A stretch of 64,000 nucleotides of DNA. Origin: an uncultured Salinisphaerales bacterium (GTDB lineage: Bacteria; Pseudomonadota; Gammaproteobacteria; Nevskiales; CAJXLF01). The stretch lies in contig CAJXLF010000007.1 of NCBI GenBank assembly GCA_913055805.1, positions 62,001 to 126,000 of the forward strand, read 5' to 3'. This document shows positions 1 through 8,467 of the stretch, in pieces. Position numbers and translations under genes: made by a program. The notes under the pieces are model-generated. The model did not search any database, was not told where the DNA came from, and worked only from the letters and a program-made list of their open reading frames with translations. Numbering within the stretch: the stretch's first letter is position 1; each line of letters starts with the position of its first letter.

Positions 1-241
1 CCTGGGCTATCCCAAGGAAGATGCGCGTTTCTGGCCGCTGTTTGCCAAGCGGCAGGCGCTGCAGCCCGGTCGCGCGCTACTGGTGGACGACAACCTGCAT
101 GTGCTGCACACCGCACGCGAGTTCGGCATCAGTCATTGTGTGGTGGTGAGCCGTCCCGACAGCCGGCATCCGGCGCGGGACGTGGGTGAGGGCTGGCCAG
201 TCGTGGAGCGGCTGGCGGAGTTGGGCGCAGGTTTGATCTAG
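1..241 (+). CDS. yrfG: GMP/IMP nucleotidase-like HAD hydrolase, C-terminal fragment
   Basis: The reading frame is open from base 2 to a TAG at 239-241, so only the last 79 residues are inside the window. The fragment carries the HAD motif IV signature, LLVDDN, followed by a helix reading HTAREFGI, as in the YrfG family of 5'-nucleotidases acting on GMP and IMP. The tail after this motif is also YrfG-like. Its stop codon interlocks with the rhlB stop on the other strand at a CTAG palindrome. The catalytic motif I lies upstream of the window, so substrate assignment rests on family resemblance alone. Confidence 0.7.
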   Translation, partial: LGYPKEDARFWPLFAKRQALQPGRALLVDDNLHVLHTAREFGISHCVVVSRPDSRHPARDVGEGWPVVERLAELGAGLI

Positions 242-1560
242 CCGTTGCCCCGGCCCTGTCGCGAGCGACCGCCGCCACCACCACCGCGGCGCCGGCCGCC
301 ACCACCGTCCTTGCGCGGCTTGCCATGATGCACACGTTCCTCACGCGGATCGTAATACGGCGGTTTGAGATCACGGACCATGAGACTTTCGTCGGGCGCT
401 TCCGTGGGCAGACGGTGACCGATGTATTCCTCGATTTCGGGCAGGGAATAAACATAGGTTTCACAGCACAGCGACACGGCATCGCCCTCGGCGCCGGCAC
501 GTGCTGTGCGGCCGATGCGGTGAACATAGTCTTCCGGATCCTGCGGCAGGTCGAAGTTGAACACGTAGCTCACATCCGGGATATGCAGGCCGCGTGCCGC
601 CACGTCGGTGGCCACCAGCAGGGGCAGGGTGCCTTCCTGGAATTCGCGCAGCAGGCGCAGGCGCTTCTTCTGCGGCACATCGCCGGACAGGATGGCGGTC
701 TGCCAGTCATTGCCGCGCAGCATGGCGGCCAGTTTGTCGCCCATGCGCTTGGTGTTGACGAAGATCAGGCCGCGCGCGGGCTTGTGCTTGCCCAGCAGTC
801 CGATCAGCAGCGGAATCTTGTCGTCGTTGGCTACGTGATAAAGCGTCTGGCGCACGCGGTCGGCGGTGACCTTGTCCGGCTCGATCTCCACCAGCTGCGG
901 GTCGTTCATGTGCTCGTAGGCCAGCTCCATCACGCGGAAGGAGAGGGTGGCCGAGAACAGCATGTTCATGCGCTTGTCCGGGTGCGGCATACGCCGCAGC
1001 AGGAAGCGGATGTCCTTGATGAAGCCCAGGTCGAACATGCGGTCGGCTTCGTCCAGCACGGCCACTTCAATGGCGCGCAGATCGAACACCTTCTGCTTGA
1101 AGTAGTCGATGATGCGCCCGGGCGTGCCGATGAGAATGTCGACGCCGTCTTCCAGAGTCTTGCGCTGTTTTTCGTAATCGGTGCCGCCGAAGGCCAGGCC
1201 CAGCTTCAGGCCGGTGCTGGCGCCCAGCGCCTCGGCGTCCTTGTGAATCTGCACCGCCAGTTCACGCGTCGGCGCCAGAATCAGCGCGCGCGGCTGGGTG
1301 GGTTTGCGCTGTTCATCAGGGGCGCGGGTCAGCAGGTGATTAAACGTCGCGAGCAGAAAGGCGGCGGTTTTCCCGGTGCCGGTCTGGGCCTGTCCGGCCA
1401 CATCTTTGCCCTTGAGCGCAATGGGCAGGGTTTGCGCCTGAATCGGCGTGCAACGGTCGTAACCAAGACCGTTCAGGGCTTGCATGAGACTGTCGTGCAG
1501 GCCCAGGCTGTCCATCCGCGTGGCGGATAAATGCTGACTGTTGTCGCTTTCGGAATTCAT
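238..1560 (-). CDS. rhlB: ATP-dependent DEAD-box RNA helicase RhlB
   Basis: This is a 440-residue DEAD-box helicase. It has Walker A AQTGTGKT at about residues 58-65, PTRELAVQ, the DEAD box [10 protein letters not shown], motif III SAT and motif [12 protein letters not shown]. After about residue 400 comes a basic Gly/Arg-rich tail ([20 protein letters not shown]), typical of RhlB tails that bind RNA. In Escherichia coli RhlB unwinds structured RNA for the RNase E degradosome. The ATG at 1558-1560 is preferred; an upstream in-frame extension of 17 residues is not helicase-like. It is divergent from trxA and rho, the same neighbourhood as in E. coli, which supports RhlB over other DEAD-box paralogues. 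Confidence 0.93.
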   Translation of the reverse strand: MNSESDNSQHLSATRMDSLGLHDSLMQALNGLGYDRCTPIQAQTLPIALKGKDVAGQAQTGTGKTAAFLLATFNHLLTRAPDEQRKPTQPRALILAPTRELAVQIHKDAEALGASTGLKLGLAFGGTDYEKQRKTLEDGVDILIGTPGRIIDYFKQKVFDLRAIEVAVLDEADRMFDLGFIKDIRFLLRRMPHPDKRMNMLFSATLSFRVMELAYEHMNDPQLVEIEPDKVTADRVRQTLYHVANDDKIPLLIGLLGKHKPARGLIFVNTKRMGDKLAAMLRGNDWQTAILSGDVPQKKRLRLLREFQEGTLPLLVATDVAARGLHIPDVSYVFNFDLPQDPEDYVHRIGRTARAGAEGDAVSLCCETYVYSLPEIEEYIGHRLPTEAPDESLMVRDLKPPYYDPREERVHHGKPRKDGGGGRRRGGGGGGRSRQGRGNG

Positions 1561-1919
1561 ATAGATGTTATGTGATATAGGGTCTGGCTCCCATGGCCAG
1601 ATGGCGTTCAACCGCCTTTTGATTCAAGCGGTTAAACGTGGTGAATATAAATGCTTGCAAATCTTGCCGAGTTGTACTCAAATAGACTTTGTATCGGGTG
1701 CAGGCATTGTACCTACAAAGGGTCGGGAGTCGAGTTTCCGGCTCGTTGCACCGAACAAATGATCCTACGCGCAAGCTCCGCGCCCCGAATAATACCGTAT
1801 CTTCCGGTTATCCGGTGGCAGCCGCATAACTAACGCGCATGGCCAGACGTTCCCGCCAACGGACCAGCTGACTTCATCACCCGATCCAGTCCGATTCATT
1901 TCACAAGTAGCATAGAGCG
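1561..1919. promoter_or_regulatory. rhlB/trxA divergent control region with a long hairpin
   Basis: These 359 bases between the divergent rhlB and trxA starts hold no convincing gene. The visible structure is an imperfect palindrome at 1687-1720. Arm CTTTGTA (1687-1693) pairs with TACAAAG (1714-1720), and after a 3-base bulge GGTGCA (1697-1702) pairs with TGTACC (1708-1713) with one G-T pair, leaving a 5-base loop. A shorter pair, AACCGC (1610-1615) with GCGGTT (1628-1633), lies nearer rhlB. No sigma-70 promoter stands out. Both genes must start transcription here. Whether the hairpin is an operator or a trxA leader structure is not known. Confidence 0.5.
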
Positions 1920-2243
1920 ATGAGTGACCATATAACCTTGACCGACGATAGCTTCGATAGCGAAATTGCTGGCAGCGACCTGCCGATCCTGGTGGATTAC
2001 TGGGCAGAATGGTGTGGCCCCTGCAAAATGATTGCGCCGATTCTCGACGAGATCTCCGGGGAATATGCCGGCCGTCTCAAAGTGGCGAAACTGAATATTG
2101 ACGAAAACCCCAACACGCCGCCGAAATTCGGTATTCGGGGTATTCCGACGCTCATGCTGTTCAAGAACGGCGAAGTGGCGGCCACCAAGGTGGGCGCGCT
2201 TTCAAAATCGCAGTTGGCCGAATTCCTGGACGCGAACATTTAA
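1920..2243 (+). CDS. trxA: Thioredoxin 1
   Basis: This 107-residue thioredoxin carries the redox centre WCGPC at residues 31-35, inside [10 protein letters not shown], and the cis-proline segment GIPTLMLF. Length and motifs match classical cytoplasmic TrxA, which donates electrons to ribonucleotide reductase, methionine sulfoxide reductase and other disulfide partners. The ribosome binding site is weak (AGAG before the ATG). It sits directly upstream of rho, the standard gammaproteobacterial order. Confidence 0.96.
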   Translation: MSDHITLTDDSFDSEIAGSDLPILVDYWAEWCGPCKMIAPILDEISGEYAGRLKVAKLNIDENPNTPPKFGIRGIPTLMLFKNGEVAATKVGALSKSQLAEFLDANI

Positions 2244-2251
2244 ACATCTGC

Positions 2252-2280
2252 GTGGTGGCGAGTTGGCAGCTCGCCATCAC
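2252..2280 (+). promoter_or_regulatory. Hairpin in the trxA-rho spacer (rho leader)
   Basis: GTGGTGGCGAG (2252-2262) pairs with CTCGCCATCAC (2270-2280) around a 7-base loop, giving an 11-bp stem with one G-T pair, 8 bases after the trxA stop. No T-run follows, so it is not a canonical intrinsic terminator. It could shield the trxA mRNA 3' end or form part of a rho leader; E. coli rho is autoregulated through its leader. A weak promoter-like pair, TTGCTA (2289-2294) and TATATC (2313-2318) with an 18-base spacer, lies between the hairpin and the rho start. Confidence 0.5.
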
Positions 2281-2341
2281 GGACTCTCTTGCTAAAGCCG
2301 CCATCCCCCCTCTATATCTATTTCCATAACCGGAACATCCC

Positions 2342-3847
2342 GTGAGTGAAGAAAATACAGACGTAATTGTTGAAACCGAGGAGAACGAAACCCTGGGCAA
2401 CAGCCAGACCGATTCAGGTCAGTCGGAGCAGTCCAGGGCCGCAGCAGAGGATGATCAGGGCAATGCCTCATCTGATGACCAGCAGGGCAATGGCCGTGGT
2501 CAGGGCAAGGGGCGTGGCCGCGGACGCCGGCGTCAACAACAGGCTTCCCAGAGTCAGTATGTACAGCCGGCAGAAGACGCGCCGGTCATGGACCTGACTG
2601 AACTCAAGAGCAAGAGCGCGGCCGAGATTCTGGATATCGCCCAGGAACTGAATCTCGAAAATACTTCGCGTGCGCGTAAACAGGATGTGATTTTCTCCAT
2701 TCTCAAGGCGCATGCTCGTCGCGGTGAGCAGATTTATGGTGGCGGTGTTCTGGAAATTCTTCAGGATGGTTTTGGCTTCCTGCGCTCCCCGGGTTCTTCC
2801 TATCTGGCCGGACCTGATGACGTTTACGTCTCTCCCAGTCAGATTCGCCGCTTTGCCTTACGTACGGGCGACACTATTGTCGGTCGTATTCGTCCGCCCA
2901 AGGACAACGAGCGTTATTTCGCGCTGCTCAAGGTGGATGAGATCAACTATGAGGCGCCGGAAGTCTCCCGACACAAGGTGCCGTTCGAGAATCTGACGCC
3001 ACTGTTTGCGCAAGACCATCTGCGCATGGAAATCGGCAATGGCAGTACCGAGGACATTACGGCACGTGTCATCGATATCGTGGCACCTTTCGGCAAGGGA
3101 CAGCGCGGCCTGATCGTGTCACCGCCCAAGGCCGGCAAGACCATGATTCTGCAGAATATCGCGCAGTCCATCGCAGCCAATCACCCCGAGGTTTACCTCA
3201 TTGTGATGCTGGTTGACGAGCGCCCCGAGGAAGTGACCGAAATGGAACGCTCGGTGAAGGGTGAGGTGATCTCCTCCACCTTCGACGAGCCGGCCACCCG
3301 CCACGTGCAGGTTGCGGAAATGGTCATCGAGAAGGCCAAGCGCCTGGTGGAGCACAAGCGCGACGTGGTCATCCTCTGTGATTCGCTGACCCGCCTGGCC
3401 CGTGCCTACAACACCGTGGCCCCCAGCTCCGGCAAGGTGCTGACCGGTGGTGTCGACGCCAACGCACTGCAACGCCCCAAGCGCTTCTTCGGTGCCGCGC
3501 GTAATATCGAGGAAGGCGGTTCGCTGACTATCATCGCTACTGCCCTGGTGGAGACCGGCTCCAAGATGGACGAGGTCATCTACGAAGAATTCAAGGGTAC
3601 CGGCAACCTGGAACTGCACCTGGAACGCCGCATTGCCGAGAAGCGCATCTTCCCCGCCATCAATATCAACCGCTCAGGCACCCGCCGTGAGGAGTTGCTG
3701 ATGGACCCGGACGAACTGCAAAAAGTCTGGGTGCTGCGCAAGCTGCTGCATTCCATGGACGAACTGGCGGCGATGGAGCTGCTGATCGACCGCATGAAGC
3801 AGACCAAAACCAATATGCAGTTCTTCGATGCGATGAAGCGCGGCTAG
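2342..3847 (+). CDS. rho: Transcription termination factor Rho, N-terminally extended
   Basis: This 501-residue Rho is a ring ATPase that terminates transcription. The classical start, MDLTELKS, is only reached at residue 83. From there the protein follows E. coli Rho closely: Rho N-terminal helix bundle, RNA-binding cold-shock-like domain (DGFGFLRS), Walker A PPKAGKT at about residue 260 and Walker [13 protein letters not shown]. Residues 1-82 are acidic and Gln/Ser-rich, then [17 protein letters not shown], a likely disordered RNA-binding segment. The start is GTG at 2342. An internal ATG at 2588 would give a standard 419-residue protein, but no good ribosome binding site precedes it and the upstream frame stays open, so both forms are possible. 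Confidence 0.95.
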   Translation: MSEENTDVIVETEENETLGNSQTDSGQSEQSRAAAEDDQGNASSDDQQGNGRGQGKGRGRGRRRQQQASQSQYVQPAEDAPVMDLTELKSKSAAEILDIAQELNLENTSRARKQDVIFSILKAHARRGEQIYGGGVLEILQDGFGFLRSPGSSYLAGPDDVYVSPSQIRRFALRTGDTIVGRIRPPKDNERYFALLKVDEINYEAPEVSRHKVPFENLTPLFAQDHLRMEIGNGSTEDITARVIDIVAPFGKGQRGLIVSPPKAGKTMILQNIAQSIAANHPEVYLIVMLVDERPEEVTEMERSVKGEVISSTFDEPATRHVQVAEMVIEKAKRLVEHKRDVVILCDSLTRLARAYNTVAPSSGKVLTGGVDANALQRPKRFFGAARNIEEGGSLTIIATALVETGSKMDEVIYEEFKGTGNLELHLERRIAEKRIFPAININRSGTRREELLMDPDELQKVWVLRKLLHSMDELAAMELLIDRMKQTKTNMQFFDAMKRG

Positions 3848-3867
3848 GACGTTTTTCTGTGTTTTTG

Positions 3868-3889
3868 GAAGCCGCCGTCAGGCGGCTTC
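3868..3889 (+). terminator. Rho-independent-type terminator after rho
   Basis: GAAGCCGCC (3868-3876) and GGCGGCTTC (3881-3889) form a perfect 9-bp stem with a GTCA loop, followed on the plus strand by TTTGTGTG. The stem lies 20 bases after the rho stop and also covers the last codons (Lys-Glu-Ala-Ala) and the stop of the convergent ligase gene. On the minus strand the stem is followed by A-rich sequence, so it is most convincing as the rho terminator. Confidence 0.7.
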
Positions 3890-4864
3890 TTTGTGTGCAA
3901 ACAGTTGTTGGGCAATACGGGCCCGTTCAGCCGGGTCCTGGGGAATCTCGTCGAGTTCTTCCACGCGCTGCAGGCGTTCGTGCAGCCCCATGCCGTTGGC
4001 CAGTTGGATCGAGAGGCCGGGACGGGCGTTGAATTCCAGTACCAGCGGACCCAGGTCGCGATCCAGCACGATATCCACACCCAGGTAGCCCAGACCGGCC
4101 AGATCGTGGCAATGCGCTGCCAGGGTCAGCAGGTTGTTCCAGTGCGGAATCTGCAGGCCGGCAATGGGGATGCCGGTATCGGGATGTTCGGTGATGCGGC
4201 GGTCCTTGCAGACGGCCAGGGTGGTTTGTCCGGTCAGTAGATCGATTCCGGTGCCTACGGCACCCTGGTGCAGGTTGGCCTTGCCATCCGAAGCGCGGGT
4301 AGGCAGGCGCACCATGGCCGCCACCGGAATACCCTTGAAGACGATGGTGCGGATGTCGGGCACGCCGCGATAGCTTACCGGTTCGAACAGCGGGTCGAAT
4401 TTCACCCGGTATTCAATCAGCGCCTTGTCGGCCTGGCCGCCCAGGCTGTAGAGGCCGTTGAGGATATTCGACAGGTGATGCGAAATGCCGTCTTCATCCA
4501 TCAGCGCACCGTTGGCACGCTGGTAGCGGTTGTTGGTTTTGCCGGTGATGACCAGGATGCCGTTGCCGCCGCTGCCCTGGGAGGGCTTGATGACGAAGTC
4601 CTTGCGGCCTTCGACGATCTTGCTCAGCTTGGGGATATCGTGTTCGATTTCGATCACGCCGTAGAGTTCGGGCACTGCGATACCGGCTTTTTCGGCCAGG
4701 CGCTTGGTTCTCAGTTTGTCGTCCACCAGCGGGTAGAAGCGGCGCGGGTTGTAGCCGAAGATGTAATCGGCGTTGCGCATATTCATGCCCAGCACGTTCT
4801 GTTCACGCAGGCGCCGCGGCCAGTGCGGCATGTCGGTCAGGGTACGCAGCCAGTCGGTGGCCAT
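3878..4864 (-). CDS. RimK-related alpha-L-glutamate ligase-like ATP-grasp protein
   Basis: This 328-residue ATP-grasp enzyme belongs to the RimK-related ligase group. It has the phosphate-binding loop VIKPSQGSGGNGILV near residue 95 and a metal-binding end motif LVLEFNARPGLSIQ near residue 285, typical of enzymes that make acyl-phosphate intermediates and amide bonds. RimK itself adds glutamates to ribosomal protein S6. Here the N-terminal half differs from RimK and opens with NADYIFGYNPRR. It is the last gene of a three-gene run with an inactive transglutaminase/7TM protein (4-bp gap) and an exported aspartic-protease-fold protein. The family is known only from genome context, and the substrate is unknown. 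Confidence 0.85.
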   Translation of the reverse strand: MATDWLRTLTDMPHWPRRLREQNVLGMNMRNADYIFGYNPRRFYPLVDDKLRTKRLAEKAGIAVPELYGVIEIEHDIPKLSKIVEGRKDFVIKPSQGSGGNGILVITGKTNNRYQRANGALMDEDGISHHLSNILNGLYSLGGQADKALIEYRVKFDPLFEPVSYRGVPDIRTIVFKGIPVAAMVRLPTRASDGKANLHQGAVGTGIDLLTGQTTLAVCKDRRITEHPDTGIPIAGLQIPHWNNLLTLAAHCHDLAGLGYLGVDIVLDRDLGPLVLEFNARPGLSIQLANGMGLHERLQRVEELDEIPQDPAERARIAQQLFAHKEAA

Positions 4865-4868
4865 GGCG

Positions 4869-6404
4869 CTATGGTTTTTCCTGCTGCAACAGGGCGCGGA
4901 AGCGCCAGAACTCGGTCAGGCGGTAGCCGGTATAGCGGCCCATGAGCAGGGTGATGGCCAGCACCACCAGCAGCAGCTCGGGGAAGACGAAGATCAGGTA
5001 GCTGAGCCAGGAATTGCTCATGACCACATAACCCAGCGAGGCTACGGCCAGGCTGCCCAGGCCCTGCTGGAAGGCTTCGCCGGCGCCGCTTTCCTCCCAT
5101 ACCAGCGACATGCGTTCGATGGTCATGGCCAGGATGACCATGGGGAACAGCGCCACCGACAGACCCAGGTCCAGCCCCATGCGGTGGCTGACGACGCTGA
5201 TGCCGGCCATGAGCAGTACCACGATGATGAGCACCGAGGCGAGCCTGGGCACAAGGAGCAATTTCAGTTGCTCCAGATAGAAGCGCAGGCCCAGACCCAG
5301 GGCCACGATCAGGCTGAACAGGATGACGCCCCACAGCCATTCGGTTTCGCGGAAGGCCAGGGCGATCAGGATCGGCATGAAGGTGCCGAAGGTCTTGATG
5401 CCCACCAGGTTGCGCATGACCACCACCAGCAGCGCGCCCAGCGGCACCATCAGAATAATGCGGTATACGTTCTGCGACTGCACGGGCAGGCTGAACAGCG
5501 AGAAGTCCATCACCCTTGAGCCTTCCAGGCGGGCACGTTTCTGTGCCACGGCCACCAGCTCGTGCATATTGCGGGCAATGGAGAATTCCACGGTCGGGGC
5601 GGCGCCGCCTTCCAGGCGGATGAGCGGGTCGCTGCCAATGCGCCACACCAGGAAGTCCTTGGGAATGCCGGCATCGCCGGTGGTGGGGTCGAAGGACGCC
5701 CAGCCCTGGCCGTCATGCACTTGCAGCCAGGGTTCGAGCTGGCCATGGCGGGTGCCGTCCACCAGGCGCAGGCCATAGATCACGCGCGCTGGAATGCGGG
5801 CGCCGGCCAGGATGCGCACGATGTCTTCCACCCACACGCCTTCGCCGGGCATGTCCTTGCGCAGCACGGCTACGTTTTCGTCCGGCTCCTTGGCGTTCAG
5901 ACGGGTCAGCAGCTGGCGGGTGAAGCTCTTGATGTCGGCCGACTGGCTGCGTACTTCGTCCAGCATGCTGAATACGGCCGAGCCGTAGGGCTCGCCGAAT
6001 TCGGGAATTTCAGGGAACAGCGGCGGCGCGGATTCGGACGGCTGATGGGCACTGGCATCCTGGTAAATGGATGCCCGGTAGTAGAGCAACTGCTTGCCGT
6101 TGGCGCGTCGCACCGACCACATGGCCATGCGGTTGTTTTCCTGGCGCTCGGTGGCCAGGCCGTAGTTGCCGGAAACGAAGTCTTCGTCCAGCAAGGAGAA
6201 GCCGGGCGGTTGATTGGGAATGGGGAAGCTGAGTTTGACGGTGCCGGCACGGGCGCGGAAAACGATGCGGGCTTCAACGCTCCAGACTTCGGTGCGCTCT
6301 GCCGGGGTCAGCGGCAGGCCCAGTTGGGTTACCTTATACGCACAAAGCCAGATACCTACTGCGGTCAGGCACAGGGCCAGCATCTTGACGTGCAGGTTTT
6401 TCAT
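4869..6404 (-). CDS. Inactive transglutaminase fused to seven transmembrane helices
   Basis: This 511-residue protein begins with a membrane anchor (MLALCLTAVGIWLCAY). A periplasmic region follows, with a transglutaminase-like core at about residues 195-260 (GARIPARVIYGL, then PWLQVHDGQGWASFDPT), and then about seven hydrophobic helices from residue 320 onward. In active transglutaminases the core holds a catalytic Cys and a HAW histidine. Here the Cys position reads Val/Trp and the His position reads PWL, so catalysis is not expected. The ATG at 6402-6404 is chosen because the 19 codons upstream encode only an Arg-rich, non-conserved stretch. It probably acts as a membrane receptor or scaffold for the flanking protease and ATP-grasp ligase. 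Confidence 0.85.
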   Translation of the reverse strand: MKNLHVKMLALCLTAVGIWLCAYKVTQLGLPLTPAERTEVWSVEARIVFRARAGTVKLSFPIPNQPPGFSLLDEDFVSGNYGLATERQENNRMAMWSVRRANGKQLLYYRASIYQDASAHQPSESAPPLFPEIPEFGEPYGSAVFSMLDEVRSQSADIKSFTRQLLTRLNAKEPDENVAVLRKDMPGEGVWVEDIVRILAGARIPARVIYGLRLVDGTRHGQLEPWLQVHDGQGWASFDPTTGDAGIPKDFLVWRIGSDPLIRLEGGAAPTVEFSIARNMHELVAVAQKRARLEGSRVMDFSLFSLPVQSQNVYRIILMVPLGALLVVVMRNLVGIKTFGTFMPILIALAFRETEWLWGVILFSLIVALGLGLRFYLEQLKLLLVPRLASVLIIVVLLMAGISVVSHRMGLDLGLSVALFPMVILAMTIERMSLVWEESGAGEAFQQGLGSLAVASLGYVVMSNSWLSYLIFVFPELLLVVLAITLLMGRYTGYRLTEFWRFRALLQQEKP

Positions 6405-6424
6405 AATGCTTTTCTGGCGTTGTC

Positions 6425-7027
6425 CTAGTCGTCTTTGTCGTCGTCTTCGTCTTTGCCGCAATCCGGCGTGGTAAGGAAGGTTTCAGAGGCATCGACCAAG
6501 GCGATGTCCTTCAGTGCTCTCCGTCCCAGCAGCACAGGATACAGGAAGCGAGAGCGATCAATCAGACTAAATTGTTCCTTGTGCACCTTGCCGTTGATGC
6601 ACAACTCCATTTCCACCACGTGCCGCTCCTGGTAGTCGCTGTTGTGTCGCTTGATGACGACCTTGCGTACCCGTTTGCGTTCGAAGGTAATGCGGCGCTC
6701 TTCTACCTTGTCGTTGGTTTCCAGGTCTTTGTAGTCTTTGGATTCGAAGGTGAAGCGCACCCAGGTGTCGCCGTTTTTCTTGAAGGTTTCGATGTCTTCG
6801 GCATGCATGGACGAGGTCTTGGCGCCGGTATCCAGCTTGGCCTTGACGAAGAAGTCCACGGGCTCGATGCGCACATATTCCACCCAACCCATGATGTTCT
6901 TTTCACCACTGGTTGCCGTGGCAGGCCAGGCGACAAGGCAGGCCACTGCCACATACGCCGGCCAGCGCGCTAAATCACGAAATTTCTTCCCCATATTCAA
7001 TGTTATACGTCGAGCGGCCATGCCCAT
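6425..7027 (-). CDS. Exported retropepsin-like ATP-dependent zinc protease family protein
   Basis: This 200-residue protein has an N-terminal signal-like helix (WPAYVAVACLVAWPATA), then the retropepsin-type motif KLDTGAKTSSMHA, and ends in an acidic tail DEDDDKDD. The family name 'ATP-dependent zinc protease' is historical; the fold is that of aspartyl proteases with a DTG(A) loop, and RimB-type relatives work with RimK. A strong AAGGAG lies 7 bases before the ATG at 7025-7027, deciding the start over a second ATG two codons later. It is the first gene of the run that continues with the transglutaminase/7TM and ATP-grasp genes, suggesting one envelope-associated peptide-modifying unit. Confidence 0.82.
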   Translation of the reverse strand: MGMAARRITLNMGKKFRDLARWPAYVAVACLVAWPATATSGEKNIMGWVEYVRIEPVDFFVKAKLDTGAKTSSMHAEDIETFKKNGDTWVRFTFESKDYKDLETNDKVEERRITFERKRVRKVVIKRHNSDYQERHVVEMELCINGKVHKEQFSLIDRSRFLYPVLLGRRALKDIALVDASETFLTTPDCGKDEDDDKDD

Positions 7028-7048
7028 GCAATAACTCCTTGTTGATGA

Positions 7049-8353
7049 TTATCCGGCGCTGCCGGTCGCCTTTTCGCGGGCAATGGCCCGATAGCCGATG
7101 TCGCTGCGGCACTGCAGGCCTTCCCAGCGGATGCCGTCTACTCTTGCATAGGCCTGCTGCTGGGCGGCGCTGACGCTGTTGCCGAGTCCGCAGACACACA
7201 ATACCCGTCCCCCGCTTGTGACCACGTTTTCGCCATCAAGTTTGGTGCCGGCGTGAAATACCTTGGTGTCAGGCAAGTCTTTTTGCAGTCCTGAGATGAC
7301 ATCGCCCTTGCCGTAACTGCCGGGATAGCCGCCGGCAGCCAACACCACGCCCAGGGCCGCACGCGGGTCCCATTGGCAATCTGTCTGGTCCAGGCGGCCC
7401 TCCAGCGCGGCTTCGACCAGGTCTACCAGGTCGGACTGCAGGCGCATCATGATGGGTTGGGTTTCGGGGTCGCCAAAGCGTACGTTGAATTCCAGCACCT
7501 TGGGCGTGCCGTCCGCGGCCACCATGACGCCGGCATACAGAAAGCCGGTGAAGTCGCGGCCTTCGGCGGCCATGCCGTCCACGGTGGGGCGGATAACCTC
7601 GTTGACGATGCGGTCGTGGATTTCCGGGGTCACCACCGGCGCCGGCGAGTAGGCGCCCATGCCGCCGGTGTTGGGGCCCATATCGCCGTCCAGTGCGGCC
7701 TTGTGATCCTGTGAGGAGGCCATGGGCAGAATGTGCTTGCCGTCCACCATGCAGATGAAGCTGGCTTCCTCACCGGTGAGGAATTCCTCGATCACCACGC
7801 GGCTGCCGGCTTCGCCAAACGCATTACCGGACAGCATGTCGGTCACGGCGGCAATGGCTTCATCTTCGCTCTGCGCCAGAATGACGCCCTTGCCGGCGGC
7901 CAGGCCATCGGCCTTGACCACGATGGGAGCGCCCATTTCGCGGATGTAGGCGACGGCGGGGTCGACTTCGGTAAAGACCTGATAGGCAGCAGTGGGAATA
8001 CGGTGGCGCGCCAGAAAATCCTTGGTAAAGGCCTTGGAGGCCTCCAGCTCGGCCGCCGCCTGGCTGGGGCCGAAGCAGCGCAGGCCGTGGGCGGTAAAGT
8101 GGTCCACAATGCCCTTGGCCAGCGGCGCTTCCGGACCGACGATGGTCAGGTCCACGCCTTCATCGGCGGCCAGTCTGGCCAATGCCTCGATATCTTCGGC
8201 ATCGACCGCGACATTGCGCACCCCGGGTTCGGTAGCCGTGCCGGCATTGCCCGGTGCCACCAGTACTTCAGAAACTTTGGGAGACTGTGCCGTTTTCCAG
8301 GCCAGGGCATGTTCACGGCCGCCGCCGCCGACAATCAGGACTTTCTGGGACAT
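7049..8353 (-). CDS. purD: Phosphoribosylamine-glycine ligase (GAR synthetase)
   Basis: This 434-residue ATP-grasp enzyme joins glycine to 5-phosphoribosylamine in the second step of purine synthesis. The N terminus MSQKVLIVGGGGREHALAWK is the family signature, and FNVRFGDPETQP near residue 290 is the conserved metal/ATP segment (PurD signature RFGDPExQ). The ATG at 8351-8353 places the signature at the N terminus; in-frame sequence further upstream is not conserved. PurH, often adjacent in other proteobacteria, is not here. The gene ends 21 bases before the zinc protease start on the same strand, so it could be read into that cluster. Confidence 0.96.
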   Translation of the reverse strand: MSQKVLIVGGGGREHALAWKTAQSPKVSEVLVAPGNAGTATEPGVRNVAVDAEDIEALARLAADEGVDLTIVGPEAPLAKGIVDHFTAHGLRCFGPSQAAAELEASKAFTKDFLARHRIPTAAYQVFTEVDPAVAYIREMGAPIVVKADGLAAGKGVILAQSEDEAIAAVTDMLSGNAFGEAGSRVVIEEFLTGEEASFICMVDGKHILPMASSQDHKAALDGDMGPNTGGMGAYSPAPVVTPEIHDRIVNEVIRPTVDGMAAEGRDFTGFLYAGVMVAADGTPKVLEFNVRFGDPETQPIMMRLQSDLVDLVEAALEGRLDQTDCQWDPRAALGVVLAAGGYPGSYGKGDVISGLQKDLPDTKVFHAGTKLDGENVVTSGGRVLCVCGLGNSVSAAQQQAYARVDGIRWEGLQCRSDIGYRAIAREKATGSAG

Positions 8354-8467
8354 TTGCTGCAATAAAATGTGACAAGGACGCGAATTGTACGTCTTCACGT
8401 AATGTTATTCACGGCTCAAGGCCCTATCATTGGCAAACAAGAACGGCCAGCAGCCCTTTAACGTCAC

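Noticed and set aside
325-1530. Long plus-strand open frame opposite rhlB
   Set aside because: It is the mirror of a strongly conserved helicase gene in a high-G+C region, with no family resemblance of its own.
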